Below, piece after piece: positions 22,401-34,400 of a stretch of 64,000 nucleotides of DNA. The position numbers were made by a program, and so were the translations under genes. This DNA comes from Strongylocentrotus purpuratus. Taxonomy: Eukaryota > Echinodermata > Echinoidea > Camarodonta > Strongylocentrotidae. Numbering within the stretch: position 1 is the first letter of the stretch; every line of letters starts with the position of its first letter. A model generated the notes under the pieces. That model saw only the letters and a list, made by a program, of their open reading frames with translations. It was not told the origin of the DNA and searched no databases. The stretch lies in NCBI RefSeq assembly GCF_000002235.5, contig NW_022145604.1:28307291-28371290 (forward strand), in the 5' to 3' direction.

Positions 22401-25400
22401 AAAATACTAATCATATATATACAAATAATGTCCCCATAGCCCTGTCTAATCGTGGTTACTACAGTGTCCTCTTGTTTCGGAGTTGCAAAGTGCTTAAATA
22501 ACGTAGGCATTGTAATAATTACTAAAGCCAATATCAGTTAAACTATAATAACTATAATAAGTTATGATTTTAAAAGTTATATTTCGAGTTATATAGCGCA
22601 ATTTTGGATGATTAGCGCTTTACAATGATATTATTAACCCGGTCATAGGAAACAATGCAAGCCAGCGCACATTGTGTGCACCATCTCAACTCCCTGGGGA
22701 GCAATCCTCCTAAGCGTCTCATGGGCATTGAGAAGATCTTGTACATGAGGGGTCTTACCTCCTACAGGGTATTCATTTATACACCCGAGTATAAGGCATC
22801 AATAATTGTGGATAAATTGCTTTGATGAAGGTCAAAAAGGCAGTGGGAAAGGTTCGAACTCGGGATCCTATTATCGGAAAGCATGCGCTCTACCAATCTT
22901 GAAAAGCCACATGCACATGAATGTGCATATAGCGCGAATCCTGTATTACTTGTACAGGAAGTCGGCCAGATGACACCCCTTGACTCGACATTCATGATCA
23001 CAAATAAATACTAATCATATAATACAAATAANNNNNNNNNNNNNNNNNNNNNNNNNNNNNNNNNNNNNNNNNNNNNNNNNNNNNNNNNNNNNNNNNNNNN
23101 NNNNNNNNNNNNNNNNNNNNNNNNNNNNNNNNNNNNNNNNNNNNNNNNNNNNNNNNNNNNNNNNNNNNNNNNNNNNNNNNNNNNNNNNNNNNNNNNNNNN
23201 NNNNNNNNNNNNNNNNNNNNNNNNNNNNNNNNNNNNNNNNNNNNNNNNNNNNNNNNNNNNNNNNNNNNNNNNNNNNNNNNNNNNNNNNNNNNNNNNNNNN
23301 NNNNNNNNNNNNNNNNNNNNNNNNNNNNNNNNNNNNNNNNNNNNNNNNNNNNNNNNNNNNNNNNNNNNNNNNNNNNNNNNNNNNNNNNNNNNNNNNNNNN
23401 NNNNNNNNNNNNNNNNNNNNNNNNNNNNNNNNNNNNNNNNNNNNNNNNNNNNNNNNNNNNNNNNNNNNNNNNNNNNNNNNNNNNNNNNNNNNNNNNNNNN
23501 NNNNNNNNNNNNNNNNNNNNNNNNNNNNNNNACCAAACACATACTCTAAATAGTTGTATGGTCTTTTGAGGTGCAGTGTGGATTTGATAATTTTTATTCA
23601 AAATTTGTTTCCTTCAGAATCGTCATTGGATTTAACGTTGAATCTAATGTGATCGTGGGCGAAGGTCAGGATGACTATGATGCAGCCTAGATGCAGAGCA
23701 AAAAATGATTGGTCTTGTGGAGACTCTCATTGAGGGTGGCCAGTTGGACCTGAGCTCTAGAGTAGATGATTTCACTGCTGTACTGGATGAGAGCTCTTTC
23801 AACTATGAATTAGTGGAATTGGTGTGCACCCCCTCCCTATACAGTTAACAACGACATCTATCGCTGTGGTAAGATGTCATGTAACGAATGTATGTGCAAA
23901 ACGTAAAAAAAAATACAACTTCATAACCAAGTTAACATTACTCTTTAGTCCTAGAAAGGCAGAATATTTTTTTTAAATTTTGGCCTCAGGTGGAAGTAAG
24001 AATGGGGCTCTCCTTCTTCCTAGGATCGTGGCCATATACATGCATGTGATGTGTAGATGGGGCTTTGCATTAGGAATATCTATTACTGACACGGTCTTGA
24101 AATTATCACAAATTATTATACACATGTTGACCTTTTTGCATTGTGTACAATACATACAGGTATAGAGAATTTTTATTTTGGCTGCCCATTTCATGGTTTT
24201 TATTTTGCGCAGTACTTGTTGGCTAAAGTTTCATAAATTTTGCATATCAATAGATAGCATACAAATAATGATGCATATGAGTCCAAAATTGTGAATATTT
24301 TTCATGAGTTGAAAGATTAACGTTCTATTCACTCGGCTAACGCCTCGTTGAATAATTAACGTTAATCTTTCAACGAATGAAATATTCCCGCTATTGAACG
24401 AATATAAAACATTCATTATTTGTTTTATACAACATCGAAGTAGATAATAGAACATTAATCTTTCAACAAATTATGCTGGGCTCCTTATATTAAAGTTGGA
24501 GTCGGGCCTTCTCGATTACCTTCAAATTGCCTTCGAGCTTCATGTCAGATGCGCGCAGCTAATATAACAATGGGATACGTGCAGGGCAGAGAGGTACACA
24601 GTCTGCATATAACCAAAAATGCATGCTTGTTGAATAGTACTACGTCGAATAGTGCATGCCTGTGCAATAGTGTATCTGTTGAATATCATGCGACCACAAT
24701 CCTCCAATCAAATGACAAGGATCTACTAAGTGTTGTATAATATATGTTAATTAAAGCTACATGCATGCACAAAGTCATGGAAGCTTGCAGTGCAAAATAA
24801 CAACCTCAATTATAATATGGCACACATTGAGGGAGGTGGATTTTCTTTCCATCCCCCAGTACGCTTAGGGTAAACCTCTGGTTCAGTAACATCATGTATA
24901 CATGCATGTAATAATTTCATACCCTTAGGTTTAAGTCTCTCGCCATGGCTATATATAGGCAATCATCACATGCCCATTCTCAAATACAGTGCATGTACAT
25001 TTGCAGTTAACTAAATACACCTTCCATATCATGGCTTGACCATGCAATTGCATATTATATATGCATATTGTACGAAAACGTTTTAAGAACTGAAAAAAAC
25101 AAGCGTACCGGGAAAAACCACTTCTGGAGATGGATACGCTAAATGTTCCATTAGAGTAAGCATCATGATCGGATTATGGTGGGTTTCTAAAGCAGCATAC
25201 ACGTGATATACTTACGTTTCTATTATTTACTCTTTTAAACTCTCCTGTGGATCCAGAAGTTGTAAATCAACAGAGTAGGGAAAAAACAAGGTTTCCATTT
25301 TTTTTAAAATTTAACCAAAATACATGTGCATTTGATTAGAAAATAGATATTTTTTTTGGCTAATCACTATACCGGTACCTGTATTTAGTATACTGTAATC

Positions 25401-28400
25401 TTTCTTTGTAATATGCCTACTCCTAAAATCCATATTTATTCTCTGTTCAATTATGTAGTACCATGTGGAAGTGGCTTTTACTATGGCAATGAAACTCAGG
25501 AATGTATCCAGTGTGAAGTAGGGACATATCAAGACACACATGGAGAGTTCACATGTCATCAGTGCCCCGAAGGACAATCTACTATTGCAGTCGGATCCAA
25601 GAATGTGAGCCAGTGCATAGGTACGAACATTCACTGTAATTGTAAATGCTCATTTTAATGGAAAATATTCATGGAATACGCAGCAGAGATTACCTATATT
25701 ATTTTGAAAGGGATCAGTGGAATATTTGGGTCTTTTACTGACACATTTGTTTTCAAATGGATACACACAGATTTTTGAAATTCTAAAAATATGTTCTACT
25801 TGAGGAGGAAAAAAAACAAACTACATTATTATAAAGTAAAGTCTCTTGCTATTTTAAGGAAGACCAGCATCCATTGACCAAAACTATACATAGGCTTCAA
25901 GGAAGCTTCAAGGAAATACACTGTCATATTGGTGGAATAATTATTTTTACTCCAATCTATGAAATGATTTTGACAATGATTTATTCCTAATAGATCTAGA
26001 TAATAGTATATACTTCTCAGATTTTATTGAATGATAATTTGCAAGTGTTGTGTTTGCGTGACTGCTAAAGCATGTGTGTGCTACTATGCTAATCAACTAG
26101 GGGATCTACGTCCTTCATAACTGGCATTAATGAGGTTTAATGCTTCACAAAGGGCCTTAATTAGCTGATCGACACGGTTTTGATCGTTGGGCCTCACAGT
26201 AAAGAGGCCATTGCATAGCCACTGAATCATGACTGGACGCAGCAGGGGGCTAGGGTACGCGGCCGCCCCTATAAATACAAATAAATGAAGAAATGCAAAA
26301 TTATCAAAATTCATTGCATTTTCCCCCGGTCCCCAACAGGAAAAATTGCTTTGCAGGGCCATGCATTATGGTTCAAGGCATGGCCACAAAGAAGATTTTT
26401 TTATGTTGGGGATCGGGGAAAATGCAATGAGTTTTTGATAATTTATTGCATTTTCTTCTTTTTTTTGCGTTTGTGAGGGGCGGCCGTGTACCCTAGCCCC
26501 GCTGCGTACAGTCATGATTCAGTGGCTATGCAATAGCCTCGTTACAGTGAGGCCCCAGGATCAAAACCGTGTTGATATGCTATATTAGAGCCCTTTTGTG
26601 AGGCATTAATCCTCATTTCTGTCAGTTATAACTTATGGACGTAGGTCCCCTAGTTGATTAGCATAGTAGCATACACATGCTTTAGCAGTCATGAAAAACA
26701 AACACTCACCAAATCATTATTCAATCAATCTCTGAAGGTTTTCTATCATCTAGATTATTAGGAATAAATCATTGTCAAAATTATTCCATAAATTGAGGTA
26801 AAAATAATTATGATAATCTGGAAATTATGACCAACAATGTAAGTCAAAAGATTTTCAACCAAACGTTTGTTTTAAATCTACATGTATCAGCATTGTTAAA
26901 TAGGAAAATACATTCAAATATTTTTGGTTTTTCTTTAGACAAGTGTACACTTTTAGGGAGAGGAGTTGCTTGGTTTAATCAAGAAAGTCTGGTGCTTAGT
27001 TTTTGTCCAGAACCCATTTATTGCAATACACATTTTGTCATTTCATCCTGTCACATCAAGACATCTGCCAACCTGGTTATAGTTCGTTCACCGGTCTAGC
27101 ACCATGCAACCATTGCCCGATAGGAAGCTATCAAGAGGAATTCTTTGCTACAGAATGTACCAGCTGTCCTGTTGGCATGACAACACTAAACAAAGGCTCT
27201 ACTTCATCTCTTGAATGTATTGGTAAGTACATGTATATTTGGCTTAGAGCCATTTGCTTTTTTAAAATAAATTAAACGCTGCCTTGAATTTGTAAAATTT
27301 CTGAAATATATTTCTAGATTATCTTACGTCTGTATGTAATATGCATTTTGTGATTTTATCAGTTGTTTTCCTTTCAATTATCTGTGCAAGAAACATATTT
27401 TGTTACCTTACCATGTGTTTTGGAAGAACTGGTATTGGTATTGGCTTTTAGTCTGATGACAACACAGCGATTGTTTCAGGCTCTAATTTGTCACCGATGG
27501 ATAATTCTAAACCAGGGGTTTCATTGGATTTTTGCCCGGCCCCCCCCTACTCCGGGGTCGGAATGACCGCATGCGTGTTACCAAAATGTCCGGTAAAGGG
27601 GTACTTTTCACGCACCAAAGTCCGGCTCGTACATACACAAAATTGACTTTACCGGTACACACCGGACTTAGGGGGTGTTTTCAAAAGGAGTGGGGGGGGG
27701 GGGCCGGGTTTTTTTGTTGCCTGTGTAGCTGGAGCAACATATGTACAGGCAGGGGTGGCCCTACAGGGAAGCAGGGGGGGAGGATGTGGCGACTGCCCCC
27801 CTATGATTTTTCAAGTGATCAACAACAAAAAAAGAGGAGAAAAAAAAGAAGAAAGAGTATGGGGAAAGAGAGGGCTGGTCATTCTAAATACCCCTATTAA
27901 GTAGAAATGCGTCAACGAGACGTCTTCTTTTTTTTTATTTTTTTAAAATTTTTTTATTAACATTTATTTCCTTCTCAACAGCACAATATAAAACACAATG
28001 TATATATACATGATATATGTAACAATTATTTCAACATAGAGTATACAGTAATTAATTCAGATACGGAAGGAGGCGAAAACCCGGCGAAATATCCCTCCTT
28101 GCATCACCTCCAACCCCTGCTTTGCATGCTCACTATGACAATTAAACCTATTTCTAGCCAGTAAGTTCCTTCATTTTACAAATGTGAACATAATTGTAAT
28201 TAGACTCGATGAAATTACTATCAAAAGTTGTCTTATTTCTCTTAAAATTTGATGAAACTTTAAAGTTTTCTGCTTGGCACAGGAGGGGTGAAACTCTCAC
28301 CTTCATACACCCACCCACTACCCTGCTTTGTGTGCTTGCTATTGGCCTAATGGCTTTATTTCTCAAACTCAAGATCCTGGATCAAACCATGGAGCCTGCA

Positions 28401-31400
28401 TCGAATTAGAGTCGATGAAGTTGTACTATAAGACATCTTCTTTCTCTCAAAATTTGATGAAATGCCAAAGCTTCTGTGCTTTGCGCAGGAGAAGGAAGCT
28501 CTATCAATTTCCCCCTGCACCCATGCTCACTTATCATTATGGCTCACATTTATTTTCTTGCAATCAAGTATCTTCATCATACAGAAGCCGGCATCGAATT
28601 AAAGACCAAATTACTGCGATATGTCTTCCTCCTCTCAAAATATTGCTAAATGAACGTCACAGTTTCTGCGCTTTGCCTGGAGGGGGGGGGAGGAAACTCC
28701 CTCCTCCCTGCACGCACCCACCTCCTCCCCTGCTTTACCTGCTCAATATGGCTAACATATTATTTCACACAATTATTTAAGTTTCTACATCATAAAAATC
28801 CGGTATTAAATTAGAGTCGAAAGTATACCATGAGACGTCATATTTCTCTCTAAATTTGATGAAACTGCAAAGCTTCCGTGCTTCACGAGGGAGTAGGAAG
28901 CTCTATCTATTCTCTTTGCACTGACTCCTCCCCCACTTAATGTGTTCATTAGAGCTATTGATTATTTCCCGCAATCATTCAGTTCCTTCGTCATACAGAA
29001 CCGGCATCGAATTAGAGTCGGTAGTACCATGAGACGTTTTAGTTTCTATCAAAATTTGCTGAAATGTCAAAGCCTCCCTGCACCCGCCCTTAGGGTGGAC
29101 ACTACCCCCCTGAAATGAAATGTCTATATACACAGGTGTCTTCCCCCCCCCCCCAAACAAAAATAACTTTCTGCTATCATTCTTCATTTATTATTTCTAA
29201 TGTAATTCTTATCAAGTACCTCACTAAATAGCTGCACATGCAGGTATTTTCTGGCAAATTTGCCATTCATGATAACCTACCTTAGAAGAGAACTTTTGTG
29301 GACTTATTTCCTTCACACTCCTATCATTATTCCTAAATATTGTTAGGTGAATTTATTTTCAGTTGATTAAATACATTCTGTCTGTACACAAGTTATCCAT
29401 TTTAATAGGTGATTGGTAGTCTTTAAAGGTAAAGACCAGTATTGGTAACGCCCCAATTTCAAAAAATGAAATGGAAGCTCTCATTACCAATCATGTGAAA
29501 GAATATATTTTGACTAATACATGATGATAAAAAATTTGCCGGGAAACCGCCTACTAATTCATATATTTGGTAAATTTGTTTCTCTCATGGTCCTGTGAGA
29601 GATATAGGGTAGTCCCATATACATCTTTCTGTGTATAGTGCTTGTAACTTTACGAAGAATGGGCCAAATTTCTTATCATTTTGATGATTCCAGAACCTTG
29701 CAGATGCTAGATGCCAGATGATCAACCTTTTCTGATCGATTCCACAACGTTTCTTTCACAATTCAATCGCATGACCATAACTGGTCTTTACCTTTAAGGC
29801 TCTCAGATATTTGAAGTGCAGGCTCGACCATTCATTTCAAGAAGATCAATGTTTAATTAAACATCCTCTTTATTTGTGCATCAATGTACCGGTAACAATC
29901 CAATCTAGCCAAATACAAGGTTATTTTGTGTGATCCTTTTTGTTTACATTGTGCAGAGTTTTGTGCAGCTGGAGAGTACTCTTCATCAGGCTTTGGCCCT
30001 TGTACGGCATGTCCGCTTGGTACTTATCAGAGTGGAACTCAGCGAAGTACATGTCATCAATGCCCCGGTGAAACTACAACAATGCAGATAGGTTCTACTG
30101 ATGCATCCATGTGTGTTGGTAAGGATTGCCTGAAAACATCTTCTAAGTAATGAATGCATATTGAATGTTAAAGGGACATTTTCACAAGAGGGAAGGTCCC
30201 CTTGGCATAAGATTATCCAAACACCAACTTGAGTGACCTCAATCTAATGGATCCTCAGTCACCTGCAGTGCACGTACATGTTGTGGTATTATGATAAGGC
30301 CTAAAATAAAAACTTGTTGTATTGCTCTTAGCAACCGACCCAAAAATCTGAAAATCTACGGTCGACATTTTAACGTTTTTTTTTTTTAAACCGTTTTTTA
30401 GATTTTTTAAAATTAATAAATACAAAAATATGTATTTTGTTTGTTTAAATGAGATTTAAAGGCCCCGTGTACGTGTTTATACCATCTGCACCAGCTAGAA
30501 ACCAGGGAGTCGTGTACAGGAAGACTCATTTCTAATTTATACATATCGGCCAAAAGAGGGCGGAGAAAAAAATTCAACACTGAAAAATATCGGCCCAAAG
30601 AGGGCGACAAAAAGAAAAAGTTACAAAAATAAAAAAACTTCTCCGACTAACCGACCCATGTTTTGGCACCTTAAGGGCAATACAACAAGTTTTTATTTTA
30701 GGACTAATAGTAATACACCCCTCTATCTGGCTTTTGCATTTTTAAATTTTTTAAATATTTTTTTTAAACTTGAAAATTAGCGTATTTGCTTGGAAAGTTA
30801 CTTTTTGTGTAATTACCCATGCATGCCTTCTATATTCATCGTAATCTGAGTAAATGGCAGGTTAATGTAAAGTGAGGTTTTTCTTAGTTTTATTGTATCC
30901 CCCGGCAGTATGCCGGTCAGGTACTTTGGATTCAGAGGCGTTACGCCGCCGCCACGTCATATTCTTGTGTGCGCTCTAACTGCCAGATTCCTTGATGGAT
31001 TTCTTTCAAATTTTGTATGGAGGTGTATCTTTGTATAATCTACACACCTAAAACTTTTGGCGATGCTGCCCCCAGCATTCCGTCTTCTATAGGGTAAAAG
31101 GCCATATTTTTTTGGATGGTTTGTGTGCGCTCTATAGGCCACATTTTTGAAGGAATTTTGTTCAAATTTTAAACGAAGGTGTATCTTGGTATAATCTACA
31201 AGCCTATAGATTTTGGTGATGCTGCCTCCAGTGTTCTATCTTCTATAGGGTCAAAGGTCATATCTTGATGGATGTCTTATGTGCACTCTACCGTGCACAT
31301 AAAAAAATTGCGCTTTGTTGTGAGTAACAAACTGAAACCTAGCCACTCTGTGTAAAGATGGCTCTGAGTACCCCATTTTTAAAGCTCGTTCAGACACCCC

Positions 31401-34400
31401 CCTCCCCCTGTGGTTATTTGTTTTTTTACATTTGAAAAGAATGACAATTGACAGTGCAAACCAAATGAGACGCGTATTCACTGAAATCTGTGTTATTAAA
31501 GACCAGAAGGTAAAGCGTATGGAAAATCGACTTGCGCAAAAGTATTAAGGTAAGAGAATGAATTGAATGTATCTGTATCAAATGAGATGCATTGCATATT
31601 CTTTTTGCAGATTAAGCAAAGTCACACACACACACGCACAATTGTTCTTTGATATTTGATATGCAGAGCTGCCAACCTTTGGAAGTACAAATTAGTACTC
31701 AGCACCTCCAAAATTAGTATTTTACCATCAAAATTAGTATTTTTCAACCGGCCTTCCTTTCACCTATTAAAAACCTATTGATGTCGTAACGCAGTGCAAA
31801 TGCATACCGTAAAGACCATATTTTTGCTGTAATTAGTTTTCTTAAAATATATTCAATTGTACATGTTCATCTATATACCTTGTTTTAACTGCAAACTCAG
31901 TTCTTTTTAGTTACAAGCCCTTGCTTCAGCCACAAAATTACCTTGAAGATTCACACACAAGTGACTATAAGCCACTCCATATAAAATGATGCACCCAATT
32001 TACAATATGGCTCTTGTAAAAATCTGCAATATTGTAGTACAGCCCATAGTCAACATACATATATAACAAATACAGAAGTCTCAATAGAAGTTGCAGAAGG
32101 TGCCAACAGTCCCATATAGTGCTTGGGTGGTATCAAGTTCCCATTTATAGCATCAATAAAAAAAAATCCAAGTGAATTGTTCATTTCTGCTCAAGCGGAA
32201 GCAGCGCAGATGGGAGATAGCTTCAACGATTCCTCAATCAACCCACTCCCGAAACCGCTGGCTGCGGCAAATACTCACGAAGTTCTGCTGGGTGTCAAAC
32301 CATTGCGGCCGTTCAAAAGACAATCTCAACACACAGCACATTTTACAAGTATCGGGAGATAATTATACAAGCTCCCAAATGCCGATATGTCAGAAGCAAA
32401 GTCAGAGAGTGGATGAAATATCCACTAAAATAAAATCATATTTACCGTAACGTGATTGATGCTGCTGGAAATGAATCCAAAATCCAACAGTTGTTTGTGT
32501 TCGTCGTTCGTGCGTTTCGATAAGTAGCATGCGGCATGCAGCATGTACCGCGGAGCAGAAGCTAGCCAGCGCTTCAACCGTTTTCCCCATTAACCCACCG
32601 CCGGAACCTCAGGGTGCGCTATTCATGAAGCTCAGCTGGCCTTGTGCCTTAGCTGCAGAAAGTTCTTTCATAAGATGTATGATAATTTACTGTTCATAGA
32701 TGATTTTTTTAATAATTTGCGATTTTCTAGGTGTAAACTTTTTTTTGACTCACAGCGTAGTGTATGGTCTAACTGCATCATTTCTTAACAGATTTCTTTC
32801 AAATTGACAATGGAAGTGTATGTTGGTAAAATCTATGCAACTATAGTTTTTTGGTGATGCTGCCACCAGTGTCCCGTGTTTTATAGGGTCTAAGGTCATA
32901 TTTTGGTGGGTGTCTAGTCTGCGCTTTGCAGGACATATTTCATGACGGATTTCTTTCAAATTTTGTATGGAGATGTATCTTGGTACAATGTACACATCTA
33001 CACTTTTGGTCAATGCTGCCCTCATTGTTCCGTCTCTTATATGGTCAAAGGTCCTATGTTTTTTATGTGCTTTAACTGCCACATTTCTTTCAAATTTTCT
33101 ACAGAGATACATTATACTCTAATCTTCACACATATTGTTTTGGTGATGCTGCTCCTAGTCTTGACAAAAGTCTGAGCCACTAGTTGCAACCTCTCTACGC
33201 CATCCTTATATTTCAGGGAGGGGAGAGGTGATCTTTGTCCCTCCTTCGAACATAAGGATGACACAAAATCGCTGTCACTGTCGGGGGATACATTCGCATT
33301 GCATTGCACGGCAATACGGATTGCGATATTTCTAGTTTCATATATTTTAGCTTTACAATTTTGTTTAAGGTGATTGACGCTCTAAAGGGTCATAGGTTTT
33401 CATTTTAACATTTTAAAACATACCATTTCCATTACTTTCTGCATTGATATTTACAGATATTGATGAATGTGAGAGCCAGCCGTGCCAACACGATGCAAGC
33501 TGCCTTGATGGAAGTAACTCCTTCACATGTATCTGTGGATTGGGATATACAGGGTCTACGTGTGGTGATCAGATTCTACCGTGTGACTCTGATCCCTGCC
33601 TCAATGGAGCGTCTTGTGTGGATGAAGTCAATCAGTTTACGTGCATGTGTGCTCCAGGATATACAGGTATACCAATGATTATCCTCATTTTCAACAAGTC
33701 AAAATTGTACAACTCTCAGTTTAAGACAAATGAATTATCTTTTCGTCACCTACGTAGTCATCTTTTATTGTATGTTGACCTTCCAACAAATTTAATAACC
33801 TTTTGCATTTTAAGATTCTTGGATTTACCTGTTCACTCTAATATCCTTTGAACATGTCAAATGTTTGTCTCAAAGGCATACAATTTTAATGTTTTATTTC
33901 TTTCTATAAAGGAATCGTTCTCTCTATCTCCAGATATTAAGCCAATAATTACCGTTGGTGAAGGTGATGGGACAAACTATAACTTCCGAGGCGATCTGGA
34001 CGTAGCTATCTTTCTGAAGCAAAGCTGAGGAAAGATAGCGTATATATTCAGATCGCAGAGGAAGTGATAGTTTGCCATCGCCAAAAGGCGATTATTTGCT
34101 TTATATTCCACATCGGAAACATTTCACTTCTTCCGTCATTTTAGAGCAACAAGTCATCAATTAACAGCTAGCAAACGGTGTATGAAATGTACAGTGTATG
34201 CAGTATGGTGGTGCGACCATAATTTGCGCGTGACTAAAGTGCGCGTACTAACACTAAGAGCGCTTAAAGAGGAGAGCAATACGCAACATACAAAATTATA
34301 GTGCGTTGCACTGTGTAGATAGTACTTCTATCTTCAGTGAAAGATAGTGTAGATAGTACTAATATCTACACAGTGCAATGAACTTTTTGCTTCTCCCATC

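Larger units (their letters stand above)
13540..23031. repeat. SINE-derived satellite array, about 16 units of about 603 bp
   Basis: The block AAAAGTTATATTTCGAGTTA recurs at about 14160, 14765, 15370, 15975, 16575, 17180, 17775, 18380, 18985, 19590, 20190, 20790, 21380, 21975 and 22575; the first unit (13548) is more diverged. Each unit carries GCGCTTTACAATGATAT, CTCCCTGGGGAGCAATCC, a minus-strand tRNA-like head and ACAGTGTCCTCTTGTTTCGG. The last unit is cut by the N gap, so copy number is a minimum. The ORFs on both strands recur only because the DNA repeats. The array lies inside intron 3. Confidence 0.95.

Noticed and set aside
13764..23001. Recurring 60-120 residue ORFs on both strands in the 603-bp array
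   Set aside because: The same peptides recur only because the DNA repeats. The ORFs are broken by indels, have no recognisable domain, and overlap each other on opposite strands.
13540..23031. CRISPR-like regular spacing
   Set aside because: The unit is about 603 bp with no short repeat/spacer structure, no cas genes, and a eukaryotic context.
22998..23601. ORFs of 175-196 residues across the gap
   Set aside because: They consist of N-derived unknown residues and have no sequence support.
23618..23868. Calling the whole gene a pseudogene because of the TAG in exon 4
   Set aside because: All other junctions and frames are intact. The two errors compensate each other and lie beside an assembly gap with visible low-quality sequence.
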